Assembly: GCA_030407085.1 (NCBI GenBank)
Contig: CM059587.1
Location: forward strand, 104,677,501-104,741,500
Length of the DNA: 64,000 nt
Direction of reading: 5' to 3'
Source of the DNA: Trichopria drosophilae
Taxonomy: Eukaryota; Arthropoda; Insecta; Hymenoptera; Diapriidae
The first letter of the stretch is position 1; every line of letters begins with the position of its first letter. Below are positions 36,300-46,490 of this stretch, one piece after another. Both the position numbers and the translations under genes were made by a program. The notes below the pieces were generated by a model that saw nothing but the letters and a program-made list of their open reading frames with translations, ran no database searches and was not told where the DNA came from.

Positions 36300-36755
36300 C
36301 CCGACGGCAGGTATGAAAAGAGGGCCAAGGCCCAAGATCCTTCATTCCGTCTTCGCATTCCAAACGCAATGGACTCCAAACAAGCACCAGCATCATCAAC
36401 ACCCGGTCATCAACGAGTAGAGGAGCGTAATCTAAGGAAAATTCAACGAGTGAACGCACTGTTCGATTGTCCTGCAATTGAACCTCCGGAATTGGGTGTC
36501 TCGGCAACATCAACTCACCATGAGGATATCGATAAGCCATCTTCAGATGCAGGTACTGTCTTATGCAAGACAAAGCCATCCGGCAGTGAACGTGCGAATG
36601 AACGAGCAAAACAGAAAATGCATCGAATAAAGGCACTGTTTGATTGTCCGGCAATTGAACCACCGGAAAAACCCAGTCGCCCGATTGAGCTGAGTTTCAC
36701 TGGAGTCAACAATCCTGCGACACCGAGAAGTATTGTACACCGTGAAGTATTGTAA
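36300..36755 (+). CDS. ORF with a duplicated ALFDCPAIEPPE motif, function unknown
   Basis: From the ATG at 36369 the ORF has 128 codons; the frame is open back to a TAG at 36297. Residues 18-41 and 77-100 are two copies of a 24-residue unit ending ALFDCPAIEPPE, 59 residues apart. In the 12 shared codons the DNA differs at three third positions with no amino-acid change, a sign of past selection on protein. The region is richer in G+C than its surroundings. It is followed by a LINE-like 3' end, so it may be the tail of a mobile-element protein rather than a host gene. I do not recognise the family. Confidence 0.45.
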   Translation, partial: PDGRYEKRAKAQDPSFRLRIPNAMDSKQAPASSTPGHQRVEERNLRKIQRVNALFDCPAIEPPELGVSATSTHHEDIDKPSSDAGTVLCKTKPSGSERANERAKQKMHRIKALFDCPAIEPPEKPSRPIELSFTGVNNPATPRSIVHREVL

Positions 36756-36769
36756 CCAGTCCCGCGGTG

Positions 36770-36912
36770 GGTAAAGAAGGTTTAGGGTTTAGTGGGTATG
36801 CCTGTATCGGATAGACGGGTGAGTCCCACACACGGGGGAGCCTCGCATGACTCCCTTATGGTGCCTAACGCATTCCCCCCTTCTTCGGATAAAAAAAAAA
36901 ATAAAAAAAAAA
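36770..36912 (+). mobile_element. Non-LTR-type 3' end with A-rich tail
   Basis: The words GGTTTAGTGGGTATGCC and GGGTGAGTCCCACAC, followed by a broken A tail (about 36891-36912), resemble the 3' untranslated ends of R1/LOA-type LINEs and derived SINEs. The 5' limit of the insertion is unknown and no target duplication was found, so the preceding ORF may or may not belong to it. Confidence 0.5.
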
Positions 36913-37789
36913 AACTACAAGATTTCCTATAGATCTTCATTCGTCGGACGAAAAGATCACTTCCGAACCGTTTGACGCATCATAATTTCCTTCCAAAGTA
37001 ATAGGAGTACATTCCCGTCTTTCAATCTTCCCGGAAGGAGATGAGTGCGAACAGATCGAGGAACAGAATATCATTGTGACGGAGGAAGAGACTATTTCGG
37101 AGATATGGGCACGAAAGTGACGGCCGAGAAATTTATCAACGATACAACAAATGAATGTAGGGGGTAATGTTAAAATAATCTATATTTTGCGATAAGTATT
37201 ATCAAATTATAGTCGTACCAGAATTATTATGTACTTTGTATCTATCAGAAGTAAATAATAAATCGACTTCAGTTTAATAGTTAAAATTAGTGTTAAATAA
37301 TTAATGTATACCTTATTCTTAGTGTTTAATACTTAGTACTATTAAAACCATAAGTTCAAGCGATTAAACTTCTGAAAATACAAATCCAACAATACCAACG
37401 TGATTAAATTTCTGTATGGCTGTAACTTTCAACATTTAGTACCATACAAGAAAACATTTTAGGCCGTCTACTGTCGGAAGTAAAACTGTTTTGACCGTGC
37501 GGCTATATATAATAAATGACTGAAAAATGGCGATTAAAATTCAAAAACGTTAAAAAGAAAGTTTCTATAAATAAACCTTTGCTATATCATTATGAACATT
37601 TGTGTATAATTTTTAGACGTTTAAGTTATTCATTTAATAACTTTATGATTTGCAAACGTTGTTAAAAGTAAACAAATCTGTACTTTTTTCATTTTAAGGC
37701 TTCCGTATCGAAAATGGTGCAAGATACGACAAAAATGTACTGATCCTTTTTGTAGAGTACAAAATTGACCCCAGGGGGTGGGGGAAAAA
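36913..37789. other. Non-coding stretch
   Basis: No gene recognised. Confidence 0.35.
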
Positions 37790-38140
37790 CAATAAAACTT
37801 AAATAGGGATCCCCATTTTTTATTGCAGATTTGGATTCTCTGGAAAATAATACACCAATTTGACCTAGGAGCTACTGTATTTTGGTTCACAGGTGGCGCT
37901 GTAATCGATAACAATCCAAATTTATTTAAAGACATTGAAATACCTCGAGAATTATGCACAGAATCAAAAAAGGTGTGGGATGAAAGTTATCCGACGCGAA
38001 GGGGGGCATCCAGTGATAATGAAATCAAAACTCTCCCCCGCCTCCTGAGAAAGGGCGGAGGGGGGGGGGCAATAAAACTTAAATAGGGACCCCCCATTTT
38101 TATTGTAGATTTGGATTCCTCAGAGAAAAGTGCACCAATT
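37790..38140. repeat. Direct repeat with 280-bp period
   Basis: AATAAAACTTAAATAGGGA and the following 50 bases occur at 37791 and again at 38071, each preceded by a G-rich run and followed by an ACACCAATTTGA/GCACCAATTTGA block. Confidence 0.7.
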
Positions 38141-38768
38141 TGATCGACGAGTTTTTGCATTTTGGTTCGATGATAAAAATGAAAATGTGTAAAATATCGT
38201 TACAAATTGAGAATGTCACCAGAATTCGTCTCAGATCAAAGAAAGTAAAGTAGACGTATTTCATATTTTTAAAAATGATATGTAATGACTCCTAATTTAT
38301 CCCCCACCCTCACTTTCGCGGTGTGTAAGGGGGAATAATTTCAAGTCTTCAACGTGAAGCCCTATTATCAATCTTTTATCCTTCTGACAAATTGATCAGA
38401 TGACAGCTACAGATAATTGATTTGCCGCAAAGATATCCCCAGGCCCGCTAGTTAGTACTTTTAAATCGCCGCAATACACTGAGAGACCGACTTTATTAAA
38501 ATTTAGTATTATTTGTCCAAATTTTAATATTTTTTATATTAAAATAGGGAAAATTTGATCCCTTTATGAAAATTTAATATTAAAAATTCTAATATTTAGT
38601 AGTACCTATTATATTAGTATACCTTAATGTCCATTCGAAACATTAAGATTATGAATAATTGATATTCTTCATATTAAAAATCAAAACTGATTACATTAAA
38701 AATTGTGCACACAATATGGAAGCAGTTTTATAAATATGTGAAGTTTTCTACCTTCAATAATAGTATTA

Positions 38769-39235
38769 CTGCGACCCAGACTAAGTCTGGACGAAGTATT
38801 GAATTTGGTCACTTCGGGAATAAAAATTACCATATAGTTTTCATCAAATGTCGACGTTTCAGACCCTAAGGAACCCAAATCAACAATTATCCCCAATTAA
38901 GTTTCTTCTGAGTTTTTTGCATTTACTTTGAAAAATACAAATTTTATTAAAAAATGTTCCAAACAAAAAAGATAGAGGATGAAATTCTTGACAAAAAAGC
39001 TTGTATGCATTTTCTTCCTAAAGTCAACGATAATGCCATAGAAACTGGTTTAAAATGTTTATGACTATTGTCTGAAAAAGTATTGAATTTGGTCATCTCG
39101 GCAAAAAAATTACCCTATTGTTTTTCATCAAATTTCGACGTTTCGACCCCCTACCCCCAGGGGTAGTCTTTGCCAGCCCCTCGGGTGCGGTAACCACCTA
39201 CGGGCGCATAAGTTCTTTTATCTTGAAAAACACCA
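38769..39235. mobile_element. Internally deleted copy of the ACTTCGACCC element
   Basis: Left part (CGACCCAGACTAAGTCTGGA onward) and right part (CCCTCGGGTGCGGTAACC, CTACGGGCGCATAAG) match the element at 56894-57837 in the same order. About 230 bp of that copy is missing here and its right terminus is absent. Confidence 0.7.
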
Positions 39236-40689
39236 AAATACGGGTTAAAACTAGCACAAGGGAAAACATACATTTTCTAAATTGTTTATTTGAGGGGAAT
39301 TAGATTATTTACAGGTTATAATTGTCTTATTTTTGTAGACTGTCTAGACAGTCTCTTTTTGTCTCGACTTTTAATACTGTACGTAACTCCCGCATATGGA
39401 CCGATAAACATTGTAAAATTCCCCTTTTGACAGGTAATCTGTTTTTAGGTACAGTGAAAACTATAGTACCTGCTAGTCGACCCTAATAAAATCGTAAACA
39501 CTTTTCTTAGTTAACCTTCGAGGTATGGAGATTTCTGGGGCATTTAATCCGATCCTAGAAAGGCACTTTGGTTATTTTCAGCTTGTTGACAAAAATTACG
39601 AACAAAACTTCAACAAATTTACACGTGATATTACAACAGTGGAAAATTTCCAAAAATATTAAAATTCTTAAAGATATGTATAATGTTAATAAACTAATAT
39701 TAAAGAATGACAAAATTATAAAAGCCAATTTTTGATAGAGCGACGACCAATATGACAAATAGTTACAAAAAATATGAAGCTGAAAAGTAATATTTATTAA
39801 TAATGACATTCCATCGATGTTAAAAAAGCATTTCAAAACACATCAAGTTATAAAGAATTTGTTTTAGGTTTTCCAAACAAATAACACGTTTAGTAATCAA
39901 AATTTCCTTTTTGTTTAAAATGATGCAATAACAAGGTTATGCAAAGTAGTTGGTTAGTTTTTATACATTCGAAATCCATCGAGAATCTGTATAATTTATA
40001 AAAAATGAATCTCTTCGTTTACGCCGATTCAATGTCTACAATAAAAACACCGAAAACGTTTTTATAAAATATTATTGTGGTAATATAATTACTTACTAAA
40101 CTTATGTTTTACTACATGATGTCGCGATATTATTCATTTTCGTAATATTGTAAAATATCACATGTAATTTTGCGTAGCAGATGTATGAATTTAATTATTT
40201 TTCTCAGATCAACATTTAATATGAACAACGTAATGCAATACTACACCAATTAACTTGTTTTAAATTGCTATAATATTAGAATTGTATAATACATAATGCT
40301 ATTTTAAATAGCACACCTATAAGCGTTATTCTACAAGTAACATTAATTACATTTCTTGCAGAATATCTATACAATGTTTAACGACAATATTACAGCAATA
40401 TTCTTGCCATATTGTCATAGTTTCTTAATCAATGTGGTATGGAAGTTAATTTTTCTGATAATGAAAAAAAACATCAACATTTTTCATATTTTGAGTGGAA
40501 TTAATCTTGAATAATATATTAATGAATAAGATTCTTATTTAAAAAACATTATCATAGTTTCTGAACAAATTTTGTATGGAAATTTAGCTTTGTAATATTG
40601 AAAAATAACATCACAATTATTATTAATTGTAATATTGTGTTGTTACATCGCTGTAATATTGTAATGTTGTATATTATTCATGTAACGTG
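39236..40689. other. AT-rich non-coding stretch
   Basis: No gene recognised. Contains AATATTACAGCAATATT-type words near 40380 that resemble the repeat at 33.9 kb. Confidence 0.4.
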
Positions 40690-42050
40690 CAGAATCTTAC
40701 CGTGACTTTTTGGTTAATGCAATTGCAAAATACTTTAAATACTGAATAAAAAGAAAACATTTCTGGAACAAAATCTCTTTTATTGAAATGAATAACTGTT
40801 ACATCATCAATTCATCAATTGTACAATAATAGTATCTTGTTAAAATATTATTAATGTAATAAATTAGGTCACGTAAGAATACCATTGCATCATGATAAAT
40901 AAATATTACCGTTTTTGTTTTTAATTACTGTAAAATTCTTTAAAGTGAGAAAAACGCATTTTTCCGATTAAAATTAATATCTCGATTTTATATTGTCTAC
41001 AAAGTTGTACGGACAAATAATATTGATATTACTGTTTAATGTAATTGTAAAATATTTAAAAGATGCGACAAACAAACATTTTTCTTATTAAGATTTAAGA
41101 ACATATCAAATCTTTTTTATTGAAATAACCCTTGTATCTCAGTTTTACCTTCATATTAGATTATTAATTCTAAAAGTAATCAGTATCTTGTAATATTATT
41201 CATGCAATATTCATAATAATTATGACACGTAAGTATGCCATTGAATGATGATAAACAAATATTATCTTTTTATTTTTAGTTAATGTAAAATACTTTTAAA
41301 AAGATTAAAAAACGACATTTTTGGATTACAATGAATATCTCAATAGTATATATCATCTGAAAAATTGTACAGGCAAATAATATTAATATTATTCTTTATT
41401 GTAATTACCAAATACATAAAAAGAATGGAAAAAACACTCGTTTTTTGGATTAAAATTAATATTTCAATCTAATATTGACAGAAATTGCAAATATTATAAA
41501 TTAAATAAATTGTAATAATACTTTTTTAAACAATACAATATAAACATGACAATAATATTCACATTTCTGGATTAAAAGGAATCTCAATCATCTGAAAAAT
41601 TGTACATACAAATTATATTCATATTGTGGTTTAATGTAATTGTAAAATACATTTAAAAAATTTAAAAAAAACACATTTTTTCGATTCTAATTAATTTTTC
41701 AATCTAATATTGTTTTAAAAATTGTACAAAAGAACTTGTACATTTTGTGATAATATTATTAACATGAAAAATAGTACACGTATTAAGAATATTATTATTA
41801 ATTTGATATTGTTAACAATTATGCCAATTAAGAATGCGATAGAATCATAATGAATAAAATTCTTTTAAAAAAAGTGAATATAAAAACACATTTTTTTTAT
41901 TAAAAGTATATCTCAATAGTATATTATTGTCTGAAAAATTGTACAGCAAATGAAATTTTTATTTCTAACAACGTAAAATACATAAAAAAATTCGAAAACA
42001 ATTTTTCCGATTAGAATTAATACTTCAATTTAATATTGTTTAGAACACGG
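40690..42050. repeat. Diverged tandem array, period about 353 bp
   Basis: The landmark GTAAAATACTT-type word recurs near 40931, 41047, 41283, 41400 and 41640. The spacings alternate at about 117 and 236-240 bp, so the higher-order period is about 353-357 bp. The flanking words AAAACACATTTTT and ATTAATATCTCAAT recur with it. Copies are strongly diverged. Confidence 0.5.
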
Positions 42051-42064
42051 CGATGATTCCTAGA

Positions 42065-42637
42065 TTACCTTAAACAGCTGAAGTTGATCCCCGGTGCCCC
42101 TGCGACGTTGGTAATCTCGATATTTTGATGTTCACTTTTGCGATTCGTTGTCTGCATGTCCACCCGTTTCAATTTCCTGGTTCCTGGGAACCGATGATGA
42201 TGTTGACGGATTCTGGGCCGACGTTGATGGTCCCTGAGCCGATGTATCTTGGTTTCCATGTATATCATCGTTTTCAACACCAGTCCCTCGGCGATGATTG
42301 CATCCTGGTTCGATCGTTCTGCCCGGTGAGATTTCTTGATGCTCAGTCGTTTCGGTTTGGTTAGCCGTAGCCGTCGTGTAGGCTCTATCATCGATTCTCT
42401 ACGTCGTTCCCGTAGCCTTCAGAGTGGAACGAAGTACACGACGAGTCGACTTCGATGCTCTAGGTACCATTTCCTGAGTTTCCTCTTCCGATGTCGGCAG
42501 CCCTTTTTCGCCTTACTGCGATATCATTTATGTTCAAAGAAAACGCAATACGAAAGTTACGCACGCGGCATAATGAGGAAAATGTCACTTCTGCCCTCCC
42601 CCACCCGGGGAGGATCCCTGGTTTCAGCACCAACAAA
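42065..42637 (-). pseudogene. Bel/Pao-type primer-binding site, leader and decayed gag start
   Basis: Immediately after the LTR (reading the - strand) lies TGGTGCTGAAACCAGGGA (42632-42615), which begins with TGG and could pair with a tRNA 3' end, as a primer-binding site should. A leader and a frame with Ser/Thr/Pro-rich and Gln-rich residues follow, broken by stops. The composition is much less AT-rich than its surroundings. The gag assignment is inference from position. Confidence 0.5.
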
Positions 42638-43185
42638 TGTAAATATTCCGGCGAGGACGGAAAGAAAACACAAGAATTTTGGAAGCACAAATTAAGATCT
42701 TTATTTTCACTGATTCACGACGGAGTGACAAGGTTCGAATTCAGCGGAATCGACTTCGCGATCGCGATTGACCGATCTAGCGAAAGCCATGGCGACGTTT
42801 TCAACTCTCGAAACAACAAGGTCAAACTATCGCGCCGAAAATGGTCCCGATCCGACCTCGGGCTTCCCGAAACGATCGATCGGGGTTTCATGATGATGGG
42901 CGTAGACTAGATGTAAATTCGTGCGAAAATTAAATAGTACGCGGAACGATCCCACCGAACCGACTTTTTCGCTAGTTTTCCCGATCGTCGTTATGTCAAC
43001 AACTTATCGTCAAGCTAGCGTCATTTTCTTACGTCATTTTTTTACGATTCCGTTTTTATCGAACCTTGCCTTTCCGCACGGTTGCGGCCGAATTCGCATA
43101 ATGGGTACCCCATTCGGTGTGCAATGGCGTGGAAAAACGGCAGAAAACCTACATCTAGTACCTTTACCTTTACAGGATATTTACA
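42638..43185 (-). repeat. Long terminal repeat (548 bp), Bel/Pao-like
   Basis: Bounded by TGTAAATAT...ATATTTACA, a 9-bp inverted repeat with TG...CA ends. On the - strand it contains AATAAA (in GTGAAAATAAAGATC) and is followed five bases later by a tRNA-type primer site, as a 5' LTR would be. The upstream neighbour is a truncated integrase, so the same repeat also sits where a 3' LTR would. No second copy is in the window. Confidence 0.6.
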
Positions 43186-44339
43186 AAATTTTCGGATGAA
43201 ATTTAAAATCGATTCGCAACATTTCTCTCCCCATTGGGCCAAAATAATCAACCCCACAATAGCTAAAGGGGCGTAGGTGGTTCGCGCCTCGTGACGAATG
43301 CAAGTCCGACATTATCGGTTGTTGAGGTTTGGCCCGATTCAGTCTGCAAATTATGCATTTTGCGGAAATCGGGAGTTCTAGGCTACGGAGTTTAGTTATC
43401 CCAAATTCCCGCCTTACTTCGTTAATTACCGTCTCGTGACCGCAGTGATTTAATTTGGAATGAAAACCTTTTACGAGTAAACGGACTTCCGGGTCGTTCC
43501 GATCTATTCTTTTGGGTTCGTTTTCAATGAGCCCGGGCTCCGTTCGACTAGCTCGACCTTTCATTCGGAGAATATCTTCTTTATCAAGAAAAGAACCGCA
43601 CCTCAAAATTGGACTCGTGTTGCTGATTTTCTTGTCGTTTTTTAGCGCTTTTACTTCCGACGCGAATGTTGATGCTTGCATGCCACGAATTCCATGTTTT
43701 TCAACTTCTCGAATGTCGACCGCCGTTATTTCGCGATTTTTACTGCCTTTCATTTGATTTATGGCAAGTAAAAATCTTGCAGTCGCGCGAACTAGTCTCA
43801 ACCACGATGAAAACCGATCGCTCTGGGGCATCGGAAGTTGCGTTAGGTTTTTATCAGTAATTACCCCCACGTAACTTTTCAATTTTTCCGCATTTATATT
43901 GTCGACTTTGTCCTTTGTGAAAGGGGTTTGAATGACCGGCTATTCCGATCGATTGAATTTTAAAAATTCCGGACCGTCTCGAGATTTTAAAATTATGTTC
44001 CTTCGCGATCGTTTGTGCCAGTCTGCTTCCAATTAATGCGGCTTGGAGTTCCAATCTTGAGATCGTCATGGGTTTCAAAGTCGCTGCACGAGATTTTGCC
44101 GCCACCAATGCTATATCGGTATTTGAATCCCGAGGTTCGAACCTCCAATAAGCGACTGCAGAAAACGCCTTTTTACTTGCGTCGCAAAATACGTGCAATT
44201 TAATTTCCGTATCGTCAGAACGCGTTTTCGAATAGCATAAAGGAATCGAAATTTTTTTTACCTTTTCTAGGTCCGCGAACCATTCCATACACGATTAGTA
44301 TTCCTCGTCCTGCAATTGTTGGTCCCAGCCGATTCGCTG
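43186..44339 (-). pseudogene. Bel/Pao polymerase: RNase H and integrase part, broken
   Basis: On the - strand, 44288-43854 encodes a Bel/Pao RNase H segment (HVFCDASKKAFSAVAYWR, TISRLELQAALIGSRLA). After a frameshift near 43870, 43882-43186 carries the connection and the integrase zinc-binding region (HxxxxHCG...CIICRLNRAKP) and the start of the core (PFSYCGVDYFGPM). The integrase stops there, where the LTR begins. A stop near 44295 breaks the upstream frame. The element is related to LTR retrotransposons of insects and is clearly non-functional. Confidence 0.88.
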
Positions 44340-46018
44340 CACGGAGAGAAAAATTTCGCAAATTTCATCTTATTTTCGTTTGTAATTCACCCATACCGAG
44401 TAAGGTAAACGCAATATTTCAATACTGCAGTTATTACAGGACTTTTTCCCAATGAGTGCAGCGTCGCATACTAGGAAACGATCTGGATAGTTAGATTCAA
44501 AATAGGATTCCGTCGAAACTAGTCGACCTATTTCAATGATTTTTTTTTAAAATGAAGCTAATAAAATTTGGAAGAAAATTGTATAGGCCGATTTTCAAAA
44601 AAGAATGCGTATCGCCCTAGTTAAACAACAAATATTAACAATATACAAAATTTTGGATATATTTCGGTATAGATCAAATCTCCGACCTTATCTTCAAAAA
44701 TGCACTTAAGACCTTATGTTGTACGTGAACAGTTTCCACATTCACGTCATATATGTGAAAAAAGTGTAGGGGGAAATTGAGAAAAGAGACAAATTCCTAA
44801 AATAACTTTTCAACATAAAATGAACCGATTAAATATTACGGGAATTGAAAACCGGAATAAGATAAAGGGAAGCCATTGTTATCACCAACAAATCGATTTT
44901 GTACACAATTAATTTTTGCGTTTTTTGCATTTATTTCGAAAAATACAAATCACAAACAAAAATGCATATACATAATCTTTTTAAAAAGAATTTGATGCTC
45001 TACCTATTTTCTTTCAAACATTTTTTGTGCGATTTGTATTTTTGGAAATAAATGTAAAAAAACGCAAACAAACGGGTTTTTTTCAGTTTTGATCTTGTAA
45101 TTGACCTTGCCGACAATTTTCATGGACATATTCGTAATCAGCGCATCAAAATATATAAAGATACGAGGTTACAACTGAGTCGGAGACTTGATCTATACCG
45201 AACTATATCCAAAATGTTGTATGTTGTTAATATTTGTTGTTTACCTAGGGCGATACGCATCGTATTTTGAATATCGGCCTAGACAATCTTCTTCCAAATT
45301 TTATTAGCTTCATTTAAAAAAAAATCATCGAAATAGGTCGAGTAGTTTCGACGGAATCCTATTTTGAATCTAACTATCCAGATCGTTTCCTAGTGTGCGT
45401 CGGCGCAGTAATACCAACATTCCATGTGCAATGTGATTTTCCCGCGACAATCGGTGTGCTTGTCTGTATGTCATGTGAAAAATTCTCTAAAAACCATATG
45501 TAATGGATATATTTGTAAAAAACATTTTAATCTCGTGGAAGTTAGAACGATTTGTTCAACGATTCGAGGGTAAGTAATATACCGAGTGGATATGTGTGCG
45601 TAAAATATACGAAAACCTAGCCTCTCATATGTCACGAATTGTTGCTTTTGGATTTGAATTTACTTTATATATACTTACTTTATATTTTACAGTCAAAAGT
45701 ATAAATTTTTCACGATTATCACTGGTATTTTAGTTTACATTGTTTCTATATACTGTAAAATTACTTTAATAACTCCTAGCAATACATATGCAATACGCGT
45801 AACTTAAAATTATAATACTGAACAGAAGTTTTTAAAGAATTCGCTAATTTTCTCTTTAATAAGTTCTGCAGATTCTGCTGAATAATCCTGTATATTTTAC
45901 CATATTCATATAAGCCGAGTTCTGCTTTAAGCCATCCTGTATCCTTTATAGGCGACTCCTGTAATTTCTGCAGTATGTAGACTGCAGTATGTAGAAAATA
46001 CCTAACTTTTCTCTCAGT
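44340..46018. mobile_element. Insertion splitting the Bel/Pao polymerase
   Basis: The polymerase reading frame stops at 44339 and resumes at about 46020. The intervening DNA has similar inverted ends, CACGGAGAGAAAAAT on the left and the complement of CACTGAGAGAAAAGT on the right, related to the MITE at 28475. It is itself split by the foldback at 44459-45408. Confidence 0.65.
44459..45408. mobile_element. Foldback element, arms about 300 bp
   Basis: Left CTAGGAAACGATCTGGATAG and onward is repeated in inverse orientation at the right (CTATCCAGATCGTTTCCTAG region near 45375-45395). Similarity continues inward for about 280-300 bp on each side. The outermost bases (GCGTCGCATAC / GTGTGCGTCG) are less exact, so the ends are approximate. 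Confidence 0.75.
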
Positions 46019-46019
46019 G

Positions 46020-46490
46020 TGGTCCAAATTTGTTACATAAGAATTTTGGAACGGACAATCAAAGCAGCGAGGAAACCGAAAGAGTCGAAAACAGACATTA
46101 CAATGCGTAGGAATTGCCTTTTTGTCGGTCTTTGTTGACTGTTTCGAATATTTACAGGAATCAGGTCATTACTAATATTAAAAAAGAATAAATCCGAATT
46201 CGGGTCGCACCACAGTCCAAGGACCTTTTCGCGGTTTTCTCCGACAACGCGATAATCAACCTTTGCCCTATCATTTTCGCATAGTCCAATATACGCGCAT
46301 CATTGCTCACCCAATCGTGCATTGCAAAACCGCCTGATTTATTTATCGCACGTATGCTATTGACAATTTCCACCGCTTCTTCGACACTGTCGCAGCTGTC
46401 AAAAGATCATCCATATAGGTCTGTTTTCGAATTTTGTCAGCTGCGACGGGATGCACAGACGTTGAAATTTCGGCATTACGGTGGTTCTAC
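46020..46490 (-). pseudogene. Bel/Pao reverse transcriptase part, broken
   Basis: On the - strand this carries the RT catalytic box TYMDD (46420-46406), then, after a one-base frameshift, the Bel/Pao segment SIRAINKSGGFAMHDWVSN (46370-46300 region). Further on come TKRQFLRIV and FDSFGFLAALIVRSKIL (46120-46030), ending in an in-frame stop. It is the upstream part of the polymerase at 43186-44339, separated by the 44340-46018 insertion. The N-terminal RT, protease and gag are missing. Confidence 0.85.

Noticed and set aside
36226..36663. 145-codon - strand ORF
   Set aside because: Shadow of the duplicated-motif ORF on the + strand, where the third-position differences fall.
42125..42910. Several overlapping ORFs on both strands
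   Set aside because: They arise from the less AT-rich LTR and leader; apart from a decayed gag-like frame on the - strand they show no family features.
43181..44288. Two long - strand ORFs as a host gene
   Set aside because: They are Bel/Pao RNase H and integrase pieces, broken by a frameshift and truncated.
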